From Mycolicibacter nonchromogenicus (GTDB lineage Bacteria; Actinomycetota; Actinomycetes; Mycobacteriales; Mycobacteriaceae): a stretch of 64,000 bases of DNA. Positions 31,948 to 39,669 of the stretch are shown here, piece after piece. The translations under genes and the position numbers were made by a program. Under the pieces are notes generated by a model. The model did no database searches and was not told the DNA's origin. It worked only from the letters and a program-made list of their open reading frames with translations. The stretch covers positions 20,882 to 84,881 of the forward strand of contig NZ_LQPI01000018.1 in the NCBI RefSeq assembly GCF_002101775.1, read 5' to 3'. Numbering within the stretch: position 1 is the first letter of the stretch; each line of letters begins with the position of its first letter.

Positions 31948-34008
31948 TCAGGACACCGTGACGGGCCCCAACAGCTCGGGCACCTCCAGCGGGTATGCCG
32001 GCAGGCCCGGCGTGGCCGGCCGGAGTTGGGTGGCCGACGGTGCCGGCGGGGGCGTCGATCCCATGTTCCAATTGCCGTCGCTGCCGGCGGTGTAGGCCAG
32101 CCAGACCCGGTCGACGCCGGCCTGGGCTTTGGCCGCCTGGAGCAGTTCGTTCTGATATCCGGTGCGGGGCACGGCGAAGGTCCCCTGCCCCACGCACGCC
32201 AAGGCACCACCGGCGAATTGGCCGGCGCCCGAGCTGATGTGCCAGCCGTCGGGGCCCTGACAGGCGTAGGGCAAGAACTGGCCGCAGGCCTCGGCCTGGA
32301 AGCGGCCGTCGCCGTTGTGCACGGCGCACTGCTGGGTGGGGCTGGTCACCGGTTGACCGTAGGACCAGCTCCAGGCGAAGCCCGCCAGCTGATCAGCTTG
32401 TGGGTCCACGAAGTTCGGGCCGGGCGCGTTGGCACCGCACTTCATCATCTGGAGAATGTCGGCGGACGTCATCGGCTGCGCATTGCCGCCGCCGGCGAGC
32501 ACGTCGACCAGCGTGCTGGAGTCGAAGAACCGCGTGTAGGAGTTCTGGTACTGGGCCCTGCTGAAGTAGCAGTCGGGGTACTGGACGGTGACCGGTCTGC
32601 CCTTCTCTGCCACATTGCTGTCGTTGAAGCCGAGGGCGTCCCACGCCGCGTTCTTGCCACAACCGCTGTTGGTATACAGCAGCACCTGTTTGCCGCTCGC
32701 CAGGATCTGGGCCATGCTCACGCCCAGGGGGATCGGCTGGTTGTCGCAGGATGAGCCGGGCTGCACCTGTGTGGGACGGAACAGCAGGTCACGCCCAGAG
32801 GTGTTGCCCAATGTGCTTTCGATGACCGCGGCCCCGGCCGGCAGCGACTTGGTGATGTCGTCGACCGGGTCGTCGAGCCGATTCTCGACGTAGAGGACGA
32901 TCACCTGGTCGGGGTGGGCGTCCAGCCAGCGCCGGATCTCCTGCAAGCCGGTGACCGCGGGCTTTTCGAAGGTGCAGCCCAGGTGGTTGTCGAACCCGTG
33001 ACACAAGATCGGTGCGTACCCGCCGGGGGCGCCCAGGCTGGGATACCAGTGCAGGTCGAGCTCGAGGAAGCGCATGTCCAAGTCAAGTTGGTTGACCAAC
33101 GAATACAGCTGGTCGGGATCCATGCCCGACAACGTCGGCGGAACATTGGCATTGGTGTAGTTGAACGAGTTGTGGGTGGCAGGTATCTGCGCCTCCCCCA
33201 GCGGCAGAGTCATGCTCAGCCGGTACTGCTGCTCCAGCGCCCTGTGCACCGGACCTGCCAGGTAAGTCTGCACGGACCGATCGCCGATGGGGCTGCCGTT
33301 ACGCAGGGCGCAGTAGTCGATCGGACCATTGATCACCCGGCACTGGCTGGCCACCAGCTGGGCCGCCGCGTCGAGAGTCTTACAGGCTGCTGCCAGTTGG
33401 CCGGTGGCGACATCGAAGCAGGCACTGATCAGCCCGTGCTTGTTGCCGCCGAACCAGCTGCACGCCTCGACGGAGCCGACTGTGCTGCAGGCGTTCACCA
33501 GGGGGTCGGTGATGTCACCGATCGCCGTGCACACCGGGTTGAAGGCCGGGCCCAGATCGGTGCAGGCAGTCGCCAGTGAGGGCGGCTTCGACGCGGGAGA
33601 CATCACCTGGATGCCGATGGTGGCCGGTGTGGAGGCGCCCGCACCGTCGGTCGTGGCGTAGCTGAAGGCATCGGTGCCCACAAAGCCGTTTGCGGGGGTG
33701 TAGGTGAACGTGGCGCCGGTGATGGTCGCCGTGCCGTGCGCCGGCGGGGTGACGATGACGAACTGGGTGGCCGGGCTGGGTGGTACGGCGATCAACCCGG
33801 CGCTGACCGGGGTGGCGGTGGTGGTCACGGCCACCACGTTCTGCGCCTCAGCGGCGGCTGCTGACGCCACCCCGGGCAACCCCACTGCAGCCGCGGCGCC
33901 TCCGAAAAGCACTGCCAGCACGGCGATTACCGCGGTCCAACGCACCCGGCGGGTGGTGACGCGGGTCGTAGCGGTCCGGTGCCGACAACGCTTAACCCCA
34001 TCCACCAC
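31948..34008 (-). CDS. Secreted PLC-like phosphodiesterase with N-terminal Ig/cadherin-like domain, 686 aa
   Basis: Exported multi-domain protein. A signal/anchor helix (VRWTAVIAVLAVLFGGAAAAVGL, about 23-45) is followed by an Ig/cadherin-like repeat about 60-135 (VTPPAHGTATITGATFTYTPANGFVGTDAFSYATTDG). A cysteine-rich region spans about 145-250. A PI-PLC-X/TIM-barrel phosphodiesterase region follows (about 265-560) with the first-histidine motif PATHNSFNYTN, the acid pair ELDLHWY and the second histidine LCHGFDNH. A C-terminal cysteine-containing module (YACQGPDGWHISSG) ends the chain. Two GTG codons at 34008/34005 follow AAGGAG. The barrel should cleave a phosphodiester, likely of a lipid headgroup, outside the cell, but the ligand is unproven. 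Confidence 0.8.
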   Translation of the reverse strand: MVDGVKRCRHRTATTRVTTRRVRWTAVIAVLAVLFGGAAAAVGLPGVASAAAAEAQNVVAVTTTATPVSAGLIAVPPSPATQFVIVTPPAHGTATITGATFTYTPANGFVGTDAFSYATTDGAGASTPATIGIQVMSPASKPPSLATACTDLGPAFNPVCTAIGDITDPLVNACSTVGSVEACSWFGGNKHGLISACFDVATGQLAAACKTLDAAAQLVASQCRVINGPIDYCALRNGSPIGDRSVQTYLAGPVHRALEQQYRLSMTLPLGEAQIPATHNSFNYTNANVPPTLSGMDPDQLYSLVNQLDLDMRFLELDLHWYPSLGAPGGYAPILCHGFDNHLGCTFEKPAVTGLQEIRRWLDAHPDQVIVLYVENRLDDPVDDITKSLPAGAAVIESTLGNTSGRDLLFRPTQVQPGSSCDNQPIPLGVSMAQILASGKQVLLYTNSGCGKNAAWDALGFNDSNVAEKGRPVTVQYPDCYFSRAQYQNSYTRFFDSSTLVDVLAGGGNAQPMTSADILQMMKCGANAPGPNFVDPQADQLAGFAWSWSYGQPVTSPTQQCAVHNGDGRFQAEACGQFLPYACQGPDGWHISSGAGQFAGGALACVGQGTFAVPRTGYQNELLQAAKAQAGVDRVWLAYTAGSDGNWNMGSTPPPAPSATQLRPATPGLPAYPLEVPELLGPVTVS

Positions 34009-34207
34009 GGACCAGACTCCTTATTCGGTTACGACACCGACTCGCTCGCGGAACGCTCAGGCAACTTCCGTAACAATGGGCATCAGAAATCACGCCGGTA
34101 ACACGACACGATCACAGATCGAACTCAATGAATTCTTCGGATTAACTTGGTTTCTGGTCGCGGCAGCGGCGCGCGCGCCCTTGGGTACGGCGCGGGTGCC
34201 GGATAAT

Positions 34208-35095
34208 TCAGAAGTCCGGCAGCAGAGCGCTCGGCTCGAGCGGGTCCAGGTCGAAGGCGCCCAGGTCCGGCGGCAGCGCACCATCGATCGGCGAGTAGGG
34301 CGCACCGATCGACTCGGCGACCGCGCGAGGCAGAAAGTTGATCAGAGCATCGACAAAGCCCGATTGGTTCAGGTCCTCGAACGGGGCCAGAAGACCGGCC
34401 AGGCCCGGGGCATCGCTGTTGAGGTAGGCGTTGAGCAGATCGGCCGGCGCTCCGATCAGCCCGACCAGCGCGCCGGTGATATCGCCGGCCGCCAGGTCAT
34501 CGATGAAATCGCGGGCGAGGGTGTCGAACTCGGCGATGACGGCATGCACGGAGCTCAGCGCGGCAAGGCCGACCGGTACCTGTATGGCGTGCAGGGTGGT
34601 CATCGCTGCGTTCACCACGTTGCCGACGATGTCGATGGGGATCGCCACCAGGCGATCCACCAGCCCCAAGACCGGGAAGGCGCTGATCACGATGATGATC
34701 GCCTCCCCCAGCGCCGCGGTGATATCGCTCGAGGCGATGGCACTGAACAACGTGTCGAGCTGGTCGGGCAGGTTGATCAGCCCGTCCACGAAGGACTGGG
34801 CGGTATCCCCGAACGCCTCGAACGTTCGCTGCGCGTAGTCGAACCAGTTGGTGGCCAACTGGACCACCGTGGGCAGCGGGTCTTCCAGCCAGTGGGCGCC
34901 GATGGTGCCCAGGTTGTCGATGGTGTTGGTGATCAGGTCCACGTAGGGGTCGAAGGGACTGGCCGTCAGCTCGGCTGCCCGCACGACGACGTCAGCCGGC
35001 GTCGCCACCACTGGTGTCGCGGCCAGTGTGCCCGCGACCAGTGCTGCGATGCCGACGGTGATCCGAAGGTGACTGACTGATCCCACAACACTCAT
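34208..35095 (-). CDS. Exported mycobacterial protein of unknown function, 295 aa
   Basis: Unrecognised secreted protein. From the ATG at 35095 it opens SVVGSVSHLRITVGIAALVAGTLAATPVVATPA, a signal peptide. The rest is strongly helical and rich in Ala/Leu/Asp with no cysteine, for example PFDPYVDLITNTIDNLGTIGAHWLEDPLPTVVQLATNWFDY and ALGEAIIIVISAFPVLGLVDRLVAIPIDIVGN. The style matches C-terminal regions of PE/PPE-linked proteins. A frame open to 35275 is too hydrophilic to be the true N-terminus. It is 199 bp from the PLC-like gene start; that gap shows only low-complexity AT-rich DNA. A long AT-rich region separates it from the divergent PE-PPE gene. Confidence 0.7.
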   Translation of the reverse strand: MSVVGSVSHLRITVGIAALVAGTLAATPVVATPADVVVRAAELTASPFDPYVDLITNTIDNLGTIGAHWLEDPLPTVVQLATNWFDYAQRTFEAFGDTAQSFVDGLINLPDQLDTLFSAIASSDITAALGEAIIIVISAFPVLGLVDRLVAIPIDIVGNVVNAAMTTLHAIQVPVGLAALSSVHAVIAEFDTLARDFIDDLAAGDITGALVGLIGAPADLLNAYLNSDAPGLAGLLAPFEDLNQSGFVDALINFLPRAVAESIGAPYSPIDGALPPDLGAFDLDPLEPSALLPDF

Positions 35096-35405
35096 TTCAT
35101 TACTGGAGCCACTACGGTAACTCTGGGCACGTTGGTCAACCCAAGAATGGGTGATTTTCGGGGTTGTGGGCGCGTCGGCCTCTCTTCTGAGGGCCCGCGG
35201 TGTGTGCCGAGCCCCGAAACCGGGGCCAACTTGTCCGCCGGTGGCATTGCAGCAAGCGGATCGTGGTGACGGCAACCCCTCCAGAGCGAGTCCTCAATTC
35301 TGGACCTAAGTCTTCTTATTCCAACCTGCAGCATCCTTTATAAGATCAATTTGCCAGATATTTGTCGGCGCCATTCAGCGATGCTGTGAAAACTGAAGGC
35401 TTAAT
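35096..35405. other. AT-rich intergenic region between two divergent secreted-protein genes
   Basis: About 310 bp with no convincing gene. Base composition becomes markedly AT-rich from about 35300 (for example TTCTTATTCC and TTTATAAGATCAA), unlike the flanking DNA. It should hold the promoter of the minus-strand gene at 34208-35095 and upstream elements of the PE-PPE gene. No RNA gene was recognised. Confidence 0.5.
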
Positions 35406-35434
35406 TTGACGTAACCTGAATTACTTTTTACCTT
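35406..35434 (+). promoter_or_regulatory. Sigma-A-type promoter TTGACG-N17-TACCTT of the PE-PPE-domain gene
   Basis: TTGACG (35406-35411) and TACCTT (35429-35434) are 17 bp apart, a good match to a housekeeping promoter. Transcription from about 35441 would give a leader of about 90 nt before the ATG at 35532. Confidence 0.5.
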
Positions 35435-35437
35435 TGA

Positions 35438-35453
35438 CTTCCGACATCGGAAG
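35438..35453. promoter_or_regulatory. Perfect 7-bp inverted repeat at the predicted transcription start
   Basis: CTTCCGA-CA-TCGGAAG directly follows the TACCTT -10 and would overlap the start site, a typical place for a repressor operator. Confidence 0.45.
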
Positions 35454-35471
35454 GTGTCGGCCAATGAAACC

Positions 35472-35499
35472 GCCTGCCCAGCACGGTCGCTGGGCAGGC
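35472..35499 (+). promoter_or_regulatory. Perfect 11-bp stem-loop in the leader of the PE-PPE-domain gene
   Basis: GCCTGCCCAGC and GCTGGGCAGGC pair completely around a 6-nt loop (ACGGTC), 32 bp before the ATG. There is no U-run after it, so it is more likely a stabilising or translation-controlling structure than a terminator. Confidence 0.55.
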
Positions 35500-35531
35500 A
35501 ATCGCTACCTGTTCGCGTGCAAGGGGAAGTC

Positions 35532-36299
35532 ATGAAGAAATTGATCATCGGCGCGGCGCTGTGCGGCGCCGCATTCGCGTTCGCCGGTGCGGCCAATGCC
35601 GCGAACGGCAACAACAACCAATACGACTTCCTTTATGGCTCGACCGACGCCTTTGTTCTGGGTCCGACGGGCATCGCGACGCCATCGGCCGGCTACATCA
35701 GCAACGGATTTGACCTGTACCTCGATCCGCTGGGTTACAGCGGCAGTCTCGCTACTGTCGAGGCGTTGACCCTCCCCAACAGCTGGGACTTCCTTCGGAG
35801 CGTTCCGCAGGGCCAAGAAATCCTCGTCGATTCGATCCTCGAGGACTTCCTCGCCGGCGAGATGGGCTGCGACACGTCGGGTATCTGCACCGACCCGCTG
35901 ACCATCTTCACCTACTCCCAGAGCAGCCTCATTGCCTCCTACGCCCAGGAGGAACTCATCGAGGCCGGCGTCCCGACCGACGCGTTGCGTTTCGTGATGC
36001 TCGGCGCGAACCCCGCCGCCGTCCCCACCAACCTCTACCCCACCGAAGTGTTCAACATCGAAGGCGACATCTTCGCCGAACACATCGGAAAAACCTGGTG
36101 GGACCTGCTGCTGGGCAACACCAGTTGGCAGGACATGCTCTACGGTTTGGCGCTGCACCAGGTCTACCTCGGACTGACGCCAGACCAAATCGACTCTGCC
36201 ACATCGGTTGTCGACGGGATGACCACGTTCAATGAGATTCCCATGCTCGACACCGGTGAACTGATGCAAGCGCTGTTCAACACGTTCTTCGGGGTGTGA
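35532..36299 (+). CDS. Secreted PE-PPE-domain (serine hydrolase-like) protein, 255 aa
   Basis: Exported protein carrying the PE-PPE alpha/beta-hydrolase-like domain without any PE or PPE N-terminus. A clean signal peptide (MKKLIIGAALCGAAFAFAGAANA) is followed by NGNNNQYDFLYGSTDAFVLGPTGIATPS. The nucleophile-elbow region reads TIFTYSQSSLIASYAQEEL, the S-x-S pattern of PE-PPE domains, then LRFVMLGANPAAVPTNLYPTE. An esterase role on the outer surface is plausible. The ATG follows AAGGGGAAG. Transcription appears to start about 90 nt upstream with a structured leader, and a strong hairpin follows the stop, so it is a single-gene unit. Confidence 0.85.
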   Translation: MKKLIIGAALCGAAFAFAGAANAANGNNNQYDFLYGSTDAFVLGPTGIATPSAGYISNGFDLYLDPLGYSGSLATVEALTLPNSWDFLRSVPQGQEILVDSILEDFLAGEMGCDTSGICTDPLTIFTYSQSSLIASYAQEELIEAGVPTDALRFVMLGANPAAVPTNLYPTEVFNIEGDIFAEHIGKTWWDLLLGNTSWQDMLYGLALHQVYLGLTPDQIDSATSVVDGMTTFNEIPMLDTGELMQALFNTFFGV

Positions 36300-36303
36300 C
36301 AGC

Positions 36304-36342
36304 TGAGGAGTTGAGCCGGGCGACGCTCGGCTCAACTCCTCA
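36304..36342 (+). terminator. 15-bp perfect stem-loop terminator after the PE-PPE-domain gene
   Basis: TGAGGAGTTGAGCCG pairs exactly with CGGCTCAACTCCTCA around a 9-nt loop, starting 5 bp after the stop codon. It lacks a T-run, as is common for mycobacterial hairpin terminators. Confidence 0.75.
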
Positions 36343-36384
36343 CCCGGGAGGCGTCCGCATCACCCGCGGCATATATCGAGAACG

Positions 36385-36461
36385 TGGTAGGGCGGGCGGG
36401 GCTCGAACCCGCGACCAATGGATTATGAGTCCACGGCTCTAACCAACTGAGCTACCGCCCC
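36385..36461 (-). tRNA. tRNA with CAT anticodon (Met or Ile2)
   Basis: Complete cloverleaf on the minus strand. A 7-bp acceptor stem (first pair G-U) is followed by a D-arm (GCTCAGTTGGTTAGAGC) and a 5-bp anticodon stem with the loop CTCATAA, anticodon CAT. The T-arm is GCGGG-TTCGAGC-CCCGC, then discriminator A and an encoded CCA. This is not the initiator type, because the anticodon stem lacks the three G-C pairs. Whether it is elongator Met or lysidine-modified Ile2 cannot be decided by eye. Confidence 0.95.
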
Positions 36462-36526
36462 CTGGCACTGACTGGCGACCATGACACTAGCGCCTGCCGC
36501 CGGACTCGCCGATGAAGAGTCAGCGG

Positions 36527-37399
36527 TTACGCCCCGGGCGGGTCGGGCAGCTCCATGCCGGCCAGGCGGACTGGGTCCGAGATCGACACGATGCCCACCA
36601 GTCGTCCGCTTCGTACCGTGCACGCCATCAGGGCCAGCGGCCGGCCCGTCGGACCCCAGCCCAAGATCCCGGGTTCGCCATTGACCAGGACACGACGCAC
36701 GGTGATGCGCGCCCCCTGACCTCGACGAACCGCCTCGAGCACCGCGCTGGATCCGGTCGTCACGGTCACCCCGCGCACCGTGTGCTGACGCCAGGAGACC
36801 TCGGGGTCCAGCACCCGCAGCAGAGCGTCGAAATCCCCATCCCGCGCGGCGGCCAGAAAGGCATCGACGACCTCGCGCTGCGCACGCCGATCCCCCGCCG
36901 GCGTCGGTACGTCCTGGACTTTGCGGCGTGCCCGGCTGGCCAGCATCTTGGCGGCTTCTGCCGACCTCCCCACGATCGGTCCGATCTCAGCGAAGGGCAC
37001 CGCGAACATGTCGTGCAGCACGAACGCCAGCCGTTCATCGGGGCGCAGCGACCCCAGCACGACCAGTAGCGCCAGCCCAACCGAATCCGACAGAACTGCG
37101 GTCTCTTCCGGTGTGTCGCGGTCGTCGGTCACCACGAGATCGGGAAAGTCCTGATCGATCGAGACCTCGGGCCGCGCGGCACGCGAACGCAGGGTGTCGA
37201 TGCAGATCCGGCTGATCACCGTCGTCAACCATCCCTGCAGGTTGTCGATCGCATCGATGTCCTGCCGCGACAGTCGCAGCCACGCCTCCTGGACCGCGTC
37301 TTCGGCATCCGACCAGGAGGCCAGCACCCGATATGCCAACGCCAGTAGGCGATGACGCTCCTGCTCGAAGGCTTGCGCCCATTGCGACTCGGTGGTCAT
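36527..37399 (-). CDS. ECF41-type RNA polymerase sigma factor (SigJ-like), 290 aa
   Basis: Extracytoplasmic-function sigma factor. Region 2 is FEQERHRLLALAYRVLASWSDAEDAVQEAWLRLSR with LQGWLTTVISRICIDTLRSR. Region 4 is LGSLRPDERLAFVLHDMFAVPFAEIGPIVGRSAEAAKMLASRARRKV. A SnoaL-like C-terminal domain follows (about 170-290, VVDAFLAAARDGDFDALLRVLDPEVSWR), the ECF41 hallmark, which is known to modulate sigma activity in place of an anti-sigma factor. The ATG follows GAGAGG. It is divergent from a DoxX-like gene across 85 bp rich in inverted repeats. ECF41 genes usually sit by oxidoreductase or carboxymuconolactone-decarboxylase targets, and a CMD gene lies at 38781. Confidence 0.93.
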   Translation of the reverse strand: MTTESQWAQAFEQERHRLLALAYRVLASWSDAEDAVQEAWLRLSRQDIDAIDNLQGWLTTVISRICIDTLRSRAARPEVSIDQDFPDLVVTDDRDTPEETAVLSDSVGLALLVVLGSLRPDERLAFVLHDMFAVPFAEIGPIVGRSAEAAKMLASRARRKVQDVPTPAGDRRAQREVVDAFLAAARDGDFDALLRVLDPEVSWRQHTVRGVTVTTGSSAVLEAVRRGQGARITVRRVLVNGEPGILGWGPTGRPLALMACTVRSGRLVGIVSISDPVRLAGMELPDPPGA

Positions 37400-37400
37400 C

Positions 37401-37463
37401 GGTTACCTCTCGTGGTGTCGACCCGTCATAGGTAATGACGAGCCCCACCTGAGTGAGGTAACC
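37401..37463. promoter_or_regulatory. Nested inverted repeats in the sigma factor / DoxX-like divergent promoter region
   Basis: GGTTACCTC (37401-37409) and GAGGTAACC (37455-37463) form a perfect 9-bp outer inverted repeat. CGTCAT (37424-37429) and ATGACG (37435-37440) form a perfect 6-bp inner repeat around AGGTA. Nearly the entire gap between the two start codons is covered, suggesting joint control or an RNA structure. Confidence 0.5.
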
Positions 37464-37484
37464 ACGAACACGAAGGAGCACGCC

Positions 37485-37868
37485 ATGAACACCGCGTTGT
37501 GGATCATCGCCGGCGTCATCGCGGCCGGATTTGCCATCGGCGGCACCACCTTGCTGCTGCTGCCACGGACGAAGTACCGGGCGCTGGGGGCCAGCCAGCA
37601 CTGGGTCGACGACTTCGGCGACAGCCACCTCAAGGTTGTCGGCACCATTAAATTGCTCGGCGCGACCGGCCTGGTCCTGCCGGCGGCTGTCGGTGTGGCG
37701 CCACTGCTGGTACCGATCGCCGCCACCGGACTGATGCTGTTCATGGCCGGCGCCGCCACCACTCGGTTCCGGCGCAGCGAGTGGCTCTATCTGGTCGGCG
37801 ACACCGTCTTCATCGCGATGTTCGCGTTCCTGGCCTGGGGCCGATTCGCCCTGCAGCCGTTCGCCTGA
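37485..37868 (+). CDS. DoxX-like small membrane protein, 127 aa
   Basis: Four hydrophobic segments fill the protein (LWIIAGVIAAGFAIGGTTLLLL, LKVVGTIKLLGATGLVLPAAVG, LLVPIAATGLMLFMAGAATT, LYLVGDTVFIAMFAFLAW), the organisation of DoxX-family inner-membrane proteins. The ATG at 37485 follows AAGGAG at 6 bp. It is divergent from the ECF41 sigma gene and is a good candidate target of that sigma factor, as DoxX-like genes are common ECF41 neighbours (recalled). Molecular function is not established for this branch. Confidence 0.85.
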   Translation: MNTALWIIAGVIAAGFAIGGTTLLLLPRTKYRALGASQHWVDDFGDSHLKVVGTIKLLGATGLVLPAAVGVAPLLVPIAATGLMLFMAGAATTRFRRSEWLYLVGDTVFIAMFAFLAWGRFALQPFA

Positions 37869-37902
37869 CCGGCCAACTGATCGGCCATTACCAAGGTCGG
37901 CT

Positions 37903-37908
37903 TACTAT
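37903..37908 (+). promoter_or_regulatory. -10 hexamer TACTAT, leaderless promoter of the alpha/beta hydrolase gene
   Basis: TACTAT is followed by 6 nt and the ATG at 37915, again the leaderless spacing. Confidence 0.4.
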
Positions 37909-37914
37909 CCCAGG

Positions 37915-38778
37915 ATGACCGCGGAAACCTTCGTCACCCACGCCCCCGGTGATCTCCGGATCATCGCCGACCGCCACGGTGACCCCGACGCGCGCGCAGT
38001 GGTGTTCCTGCACGGTGGTGGGCAGACCCGCCGATCATGGGGCCGGGCCGCCGCAGCGGTTGCCGAGCGTGGCTGGCAGGCGGTCACCGTGGACCTGCGC
38101 GGCCACGGCGAGTCGGATTGGGCGAGCGAGGGCGACTACCGGTTGGTCAGCTTCGCCGCCGACGTCCACGAGGTGCTGCGCACCCTGCCGCCTGACCCGG
38201 TGCTGGTAGGCGCCTCACTGGGCGGGTGCACGGCGATGCTGCTCAGCGGCGAACTCGCCCCCGGGGTGGCCAGCGCGGTGGTGCTGGTCGACATCGTGCC
38301 CAACATGGATCCCTCCGGCGCGCAGCGCGTGCAGGATTTCATGGCCGAAAAGATGGAGACCGGCTTCGCCTCCCTCGATGAGGTGGCCGACGCGATCGCC
38401 GCCTACAACCCGCACCGGCCCCGTCCCGCCGATCTCAACGGGCTCACCACCAACCTGCGCCGCCGCGGCGACCGCTGGTACTGGCACTGGGACCCTCAGT
38501 TCATCCGCGGTCCCGAGCATCAGGGTCCGATGGAGATTCACGATGTCGAGCGACTCAACGCCGCGGTGCAGACCATTCTCGACGGCGGTGTGCCGATGTT
38601 GCTGGTACGCGGCCAGCTCAGCGACCTGGTGGGCGCTACCAACGCCGAGGAGTTCCTGGCCCGGTTCCCGCAGGTGGAGTTCGTCGACGTCGCCGGGGCC
38701 GGTCACATGGTCGCCGGTGACCGCAACGACATCTTCGCCGACGCCATCCTGCAATTTCTGGCGCGGCACTCCGCCTGA
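37915..38778 (+). CDS. Alpha/beta hydrolase (epoxide hydrolase/esterase-like), 287 aa
   Basis: Soluble alpha/beta-hydrolase. Oxyanion motif FLHGGGQTRRSW, VDLRGHGESDW, nucleophile S101 in VGASLGGCTA, an acid in the region LLVRGQLSDLVG, and the histidine in VAGAGHMVAGDR complete a catalytic triad. A serine at the elbow (not aspartate) favours an esterase, lipase or C-C hydrolase over a classic epoxide hydrolase. A cap domain about 130-220 (FMAEKMETGFASLDEVADAI) covers the site. It is 46 bp after the DoxX-like gene but has its own TACTAT -10; it converges on a CMD-family gene 2 bp away. Substrate unknown. Confidence 0.88.
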   Translation: MTAETFVTHAPGDLRIIADRHGDPDARAVVFLHGGGQTRRSWGRAAAAVAERGWQAVTVDLRGHGESDWASEGDYRLVSFAADVHEVLRTLPPDPVLVGASLGGCTAMLLSGELAPGVASAVVLVDIVPNMDPSGAQRVQDFMAEKMETGFASLDEVADAIAAYNPHRPRPADLNGLTTNLRRRGDRWYWHWDPQFIRGPEHQGPMEIHDVERLNAAVQTILDGGVPMLLVRGQLSDLVGATNAEEFLARFPQVEFVDVAGAGHMVAGDRNDIFADAILQFLARHSA

Positions 38779-38780
38779 GT

Positions 38781-39599
38781 TCAGCCGTACACGGTCTGGC
38801 CGTCGGCGTTCAGCAGATAGCGCTCGGTCCCCTCGGCGACCCGCGGTGCGTCGGCGGCCAAGGACACCGCAATCTTGTTGCCGGCGTTGCGCATCACATC
38901 CAACGTCAGCTCGATGGTCTGCGCGTCGGTGAAGTGCCGGCGCACTCCGGCTGCCACCTCGGTGCCGATGTTCGCCGGGGTCCAGATCAGCGCGTCGACG
39001 TAGCGCAGCGCCGCCTTCTGCGCCTCGCTGAGCAGTCGGGACTCCTCGAAGCGCTCGATGTCGTCATAGAGCGATTCAGATCCGCCGGCGTCCAGTGCAG
39101 TCGTCTCACGCAGCGACTTGCACAGCCGGCAGTTGTGCTGGGCGGCTCCACGCAACCGCACCACCTCGGATGTCACCGGATCCAGGGACCGCAGCCGGGC
39201 GACGGCGGGCATGAACCCGTTGAACAAGGCGTCGGCGGGGTGGCTGGTGCGATCCCAGGCGATGGTGTCCGGCCACGACACCGCGACACCCACCGCCTCG
39301 AGCCCGGCGCGCACCCGCGGAACCAAGTCGCCGATATACATCTGTACGACGGCGTCGAAGGCCTTGTCCCCCAGCGCCTCTTGAAGCCGGACACGTTGGG
39401 TGTCGGTGATCGCCGAGACGTCCACACAGAACTGTTCGGCGAATTCGATCACCGCCGGATCGGCATCGGATGTCTCGGCGCTGCTCTCGGCCGGCAGCGG
39501 CGTCAAGCCCAGCGTCTGTCCGCACACCTGGCGGACCAGGGCGCCCAGCGCGCCGTCCGAACACGCCACCAACCGGTTCAGCTCACCGAGTACGTCCAT
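38781..39599 (-). CDS. Carboxymuconolactone decarboxylase-family protein with CxxC, 272 aa
   Basis: Two-lobed CMD/AhpD-fold protein. The second lobe carries C157-R-L-C160 in QHNCRLCKS, the redox cysteine pair of AhpD-like enzymes, preceded by [19 protein letters not shown] and followed by [17 protein letters not shown] and [20 protein letters not shown]. The histidine usually four residues after the second cysteine is replaced (SLRE), so peroxidase activity is uncertain. The gene lies within 1.5 kb of the ECF41 sigma factor, and CMD genes are typical ECF41 partners, so it may belong to that regulon (inference). Confidence 0.82.
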   Translation of the reverse strand: MDVLGELNRLVACSDGALGALVRQVCGQTLGLTPLPAESSAETSDADPAVIEFAEQFCVDVSAITDTQRVRLQEALGDKAFDAVVQMYIGDLVPRVRAGLEAVGVAVSWPDTIAWDRTSHPADALFNGFMPAVARLRSLDPVTSEVVRLRGAAQHNCRLCKSLRETTALDAGGSESLYDDIERFEESRLLSEAQKAALRYVDALIWTPANIGTEVAAGVRRHFTDAQTIELTLDVMRNAGNKIAVSLAADAPRVAEGTERYLLNADGQTVYG

Positions 39600-39656
39600 C
39601 TGATCGAGCTTAGGCTTTCAGCTTCGCTAAACCCTCGATTACCAGCACCGCAGCAA

Positions 39657-39662
39657 TAGGCT
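39657..39662 (+). promoter_or_regulatory. -10 hexamer TAGGCT, leaderless promoter of the quinone oxidoreductase gene
   Basis: TAGGCT (TANNNT) ends 7 nt before the ATG at 39670. Confidence 0.35.
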
Positions 39663-39669
39663 GAAGTTC

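Noticed and set aside
34810..34830. Second LexA-like site (TCGAACGTTCG)
   Set aside because: The two halves are adjacent without the 4-bp spacer, and it lies inside a coding region.
35411..35424. GTAA-N6-TTAC at 35411-35424, similar to the tetR site at 26404
   Set aside because: Only four bases per arm, expected by chance in AT-rich DNA; no evidence that the TetR protein acts there.
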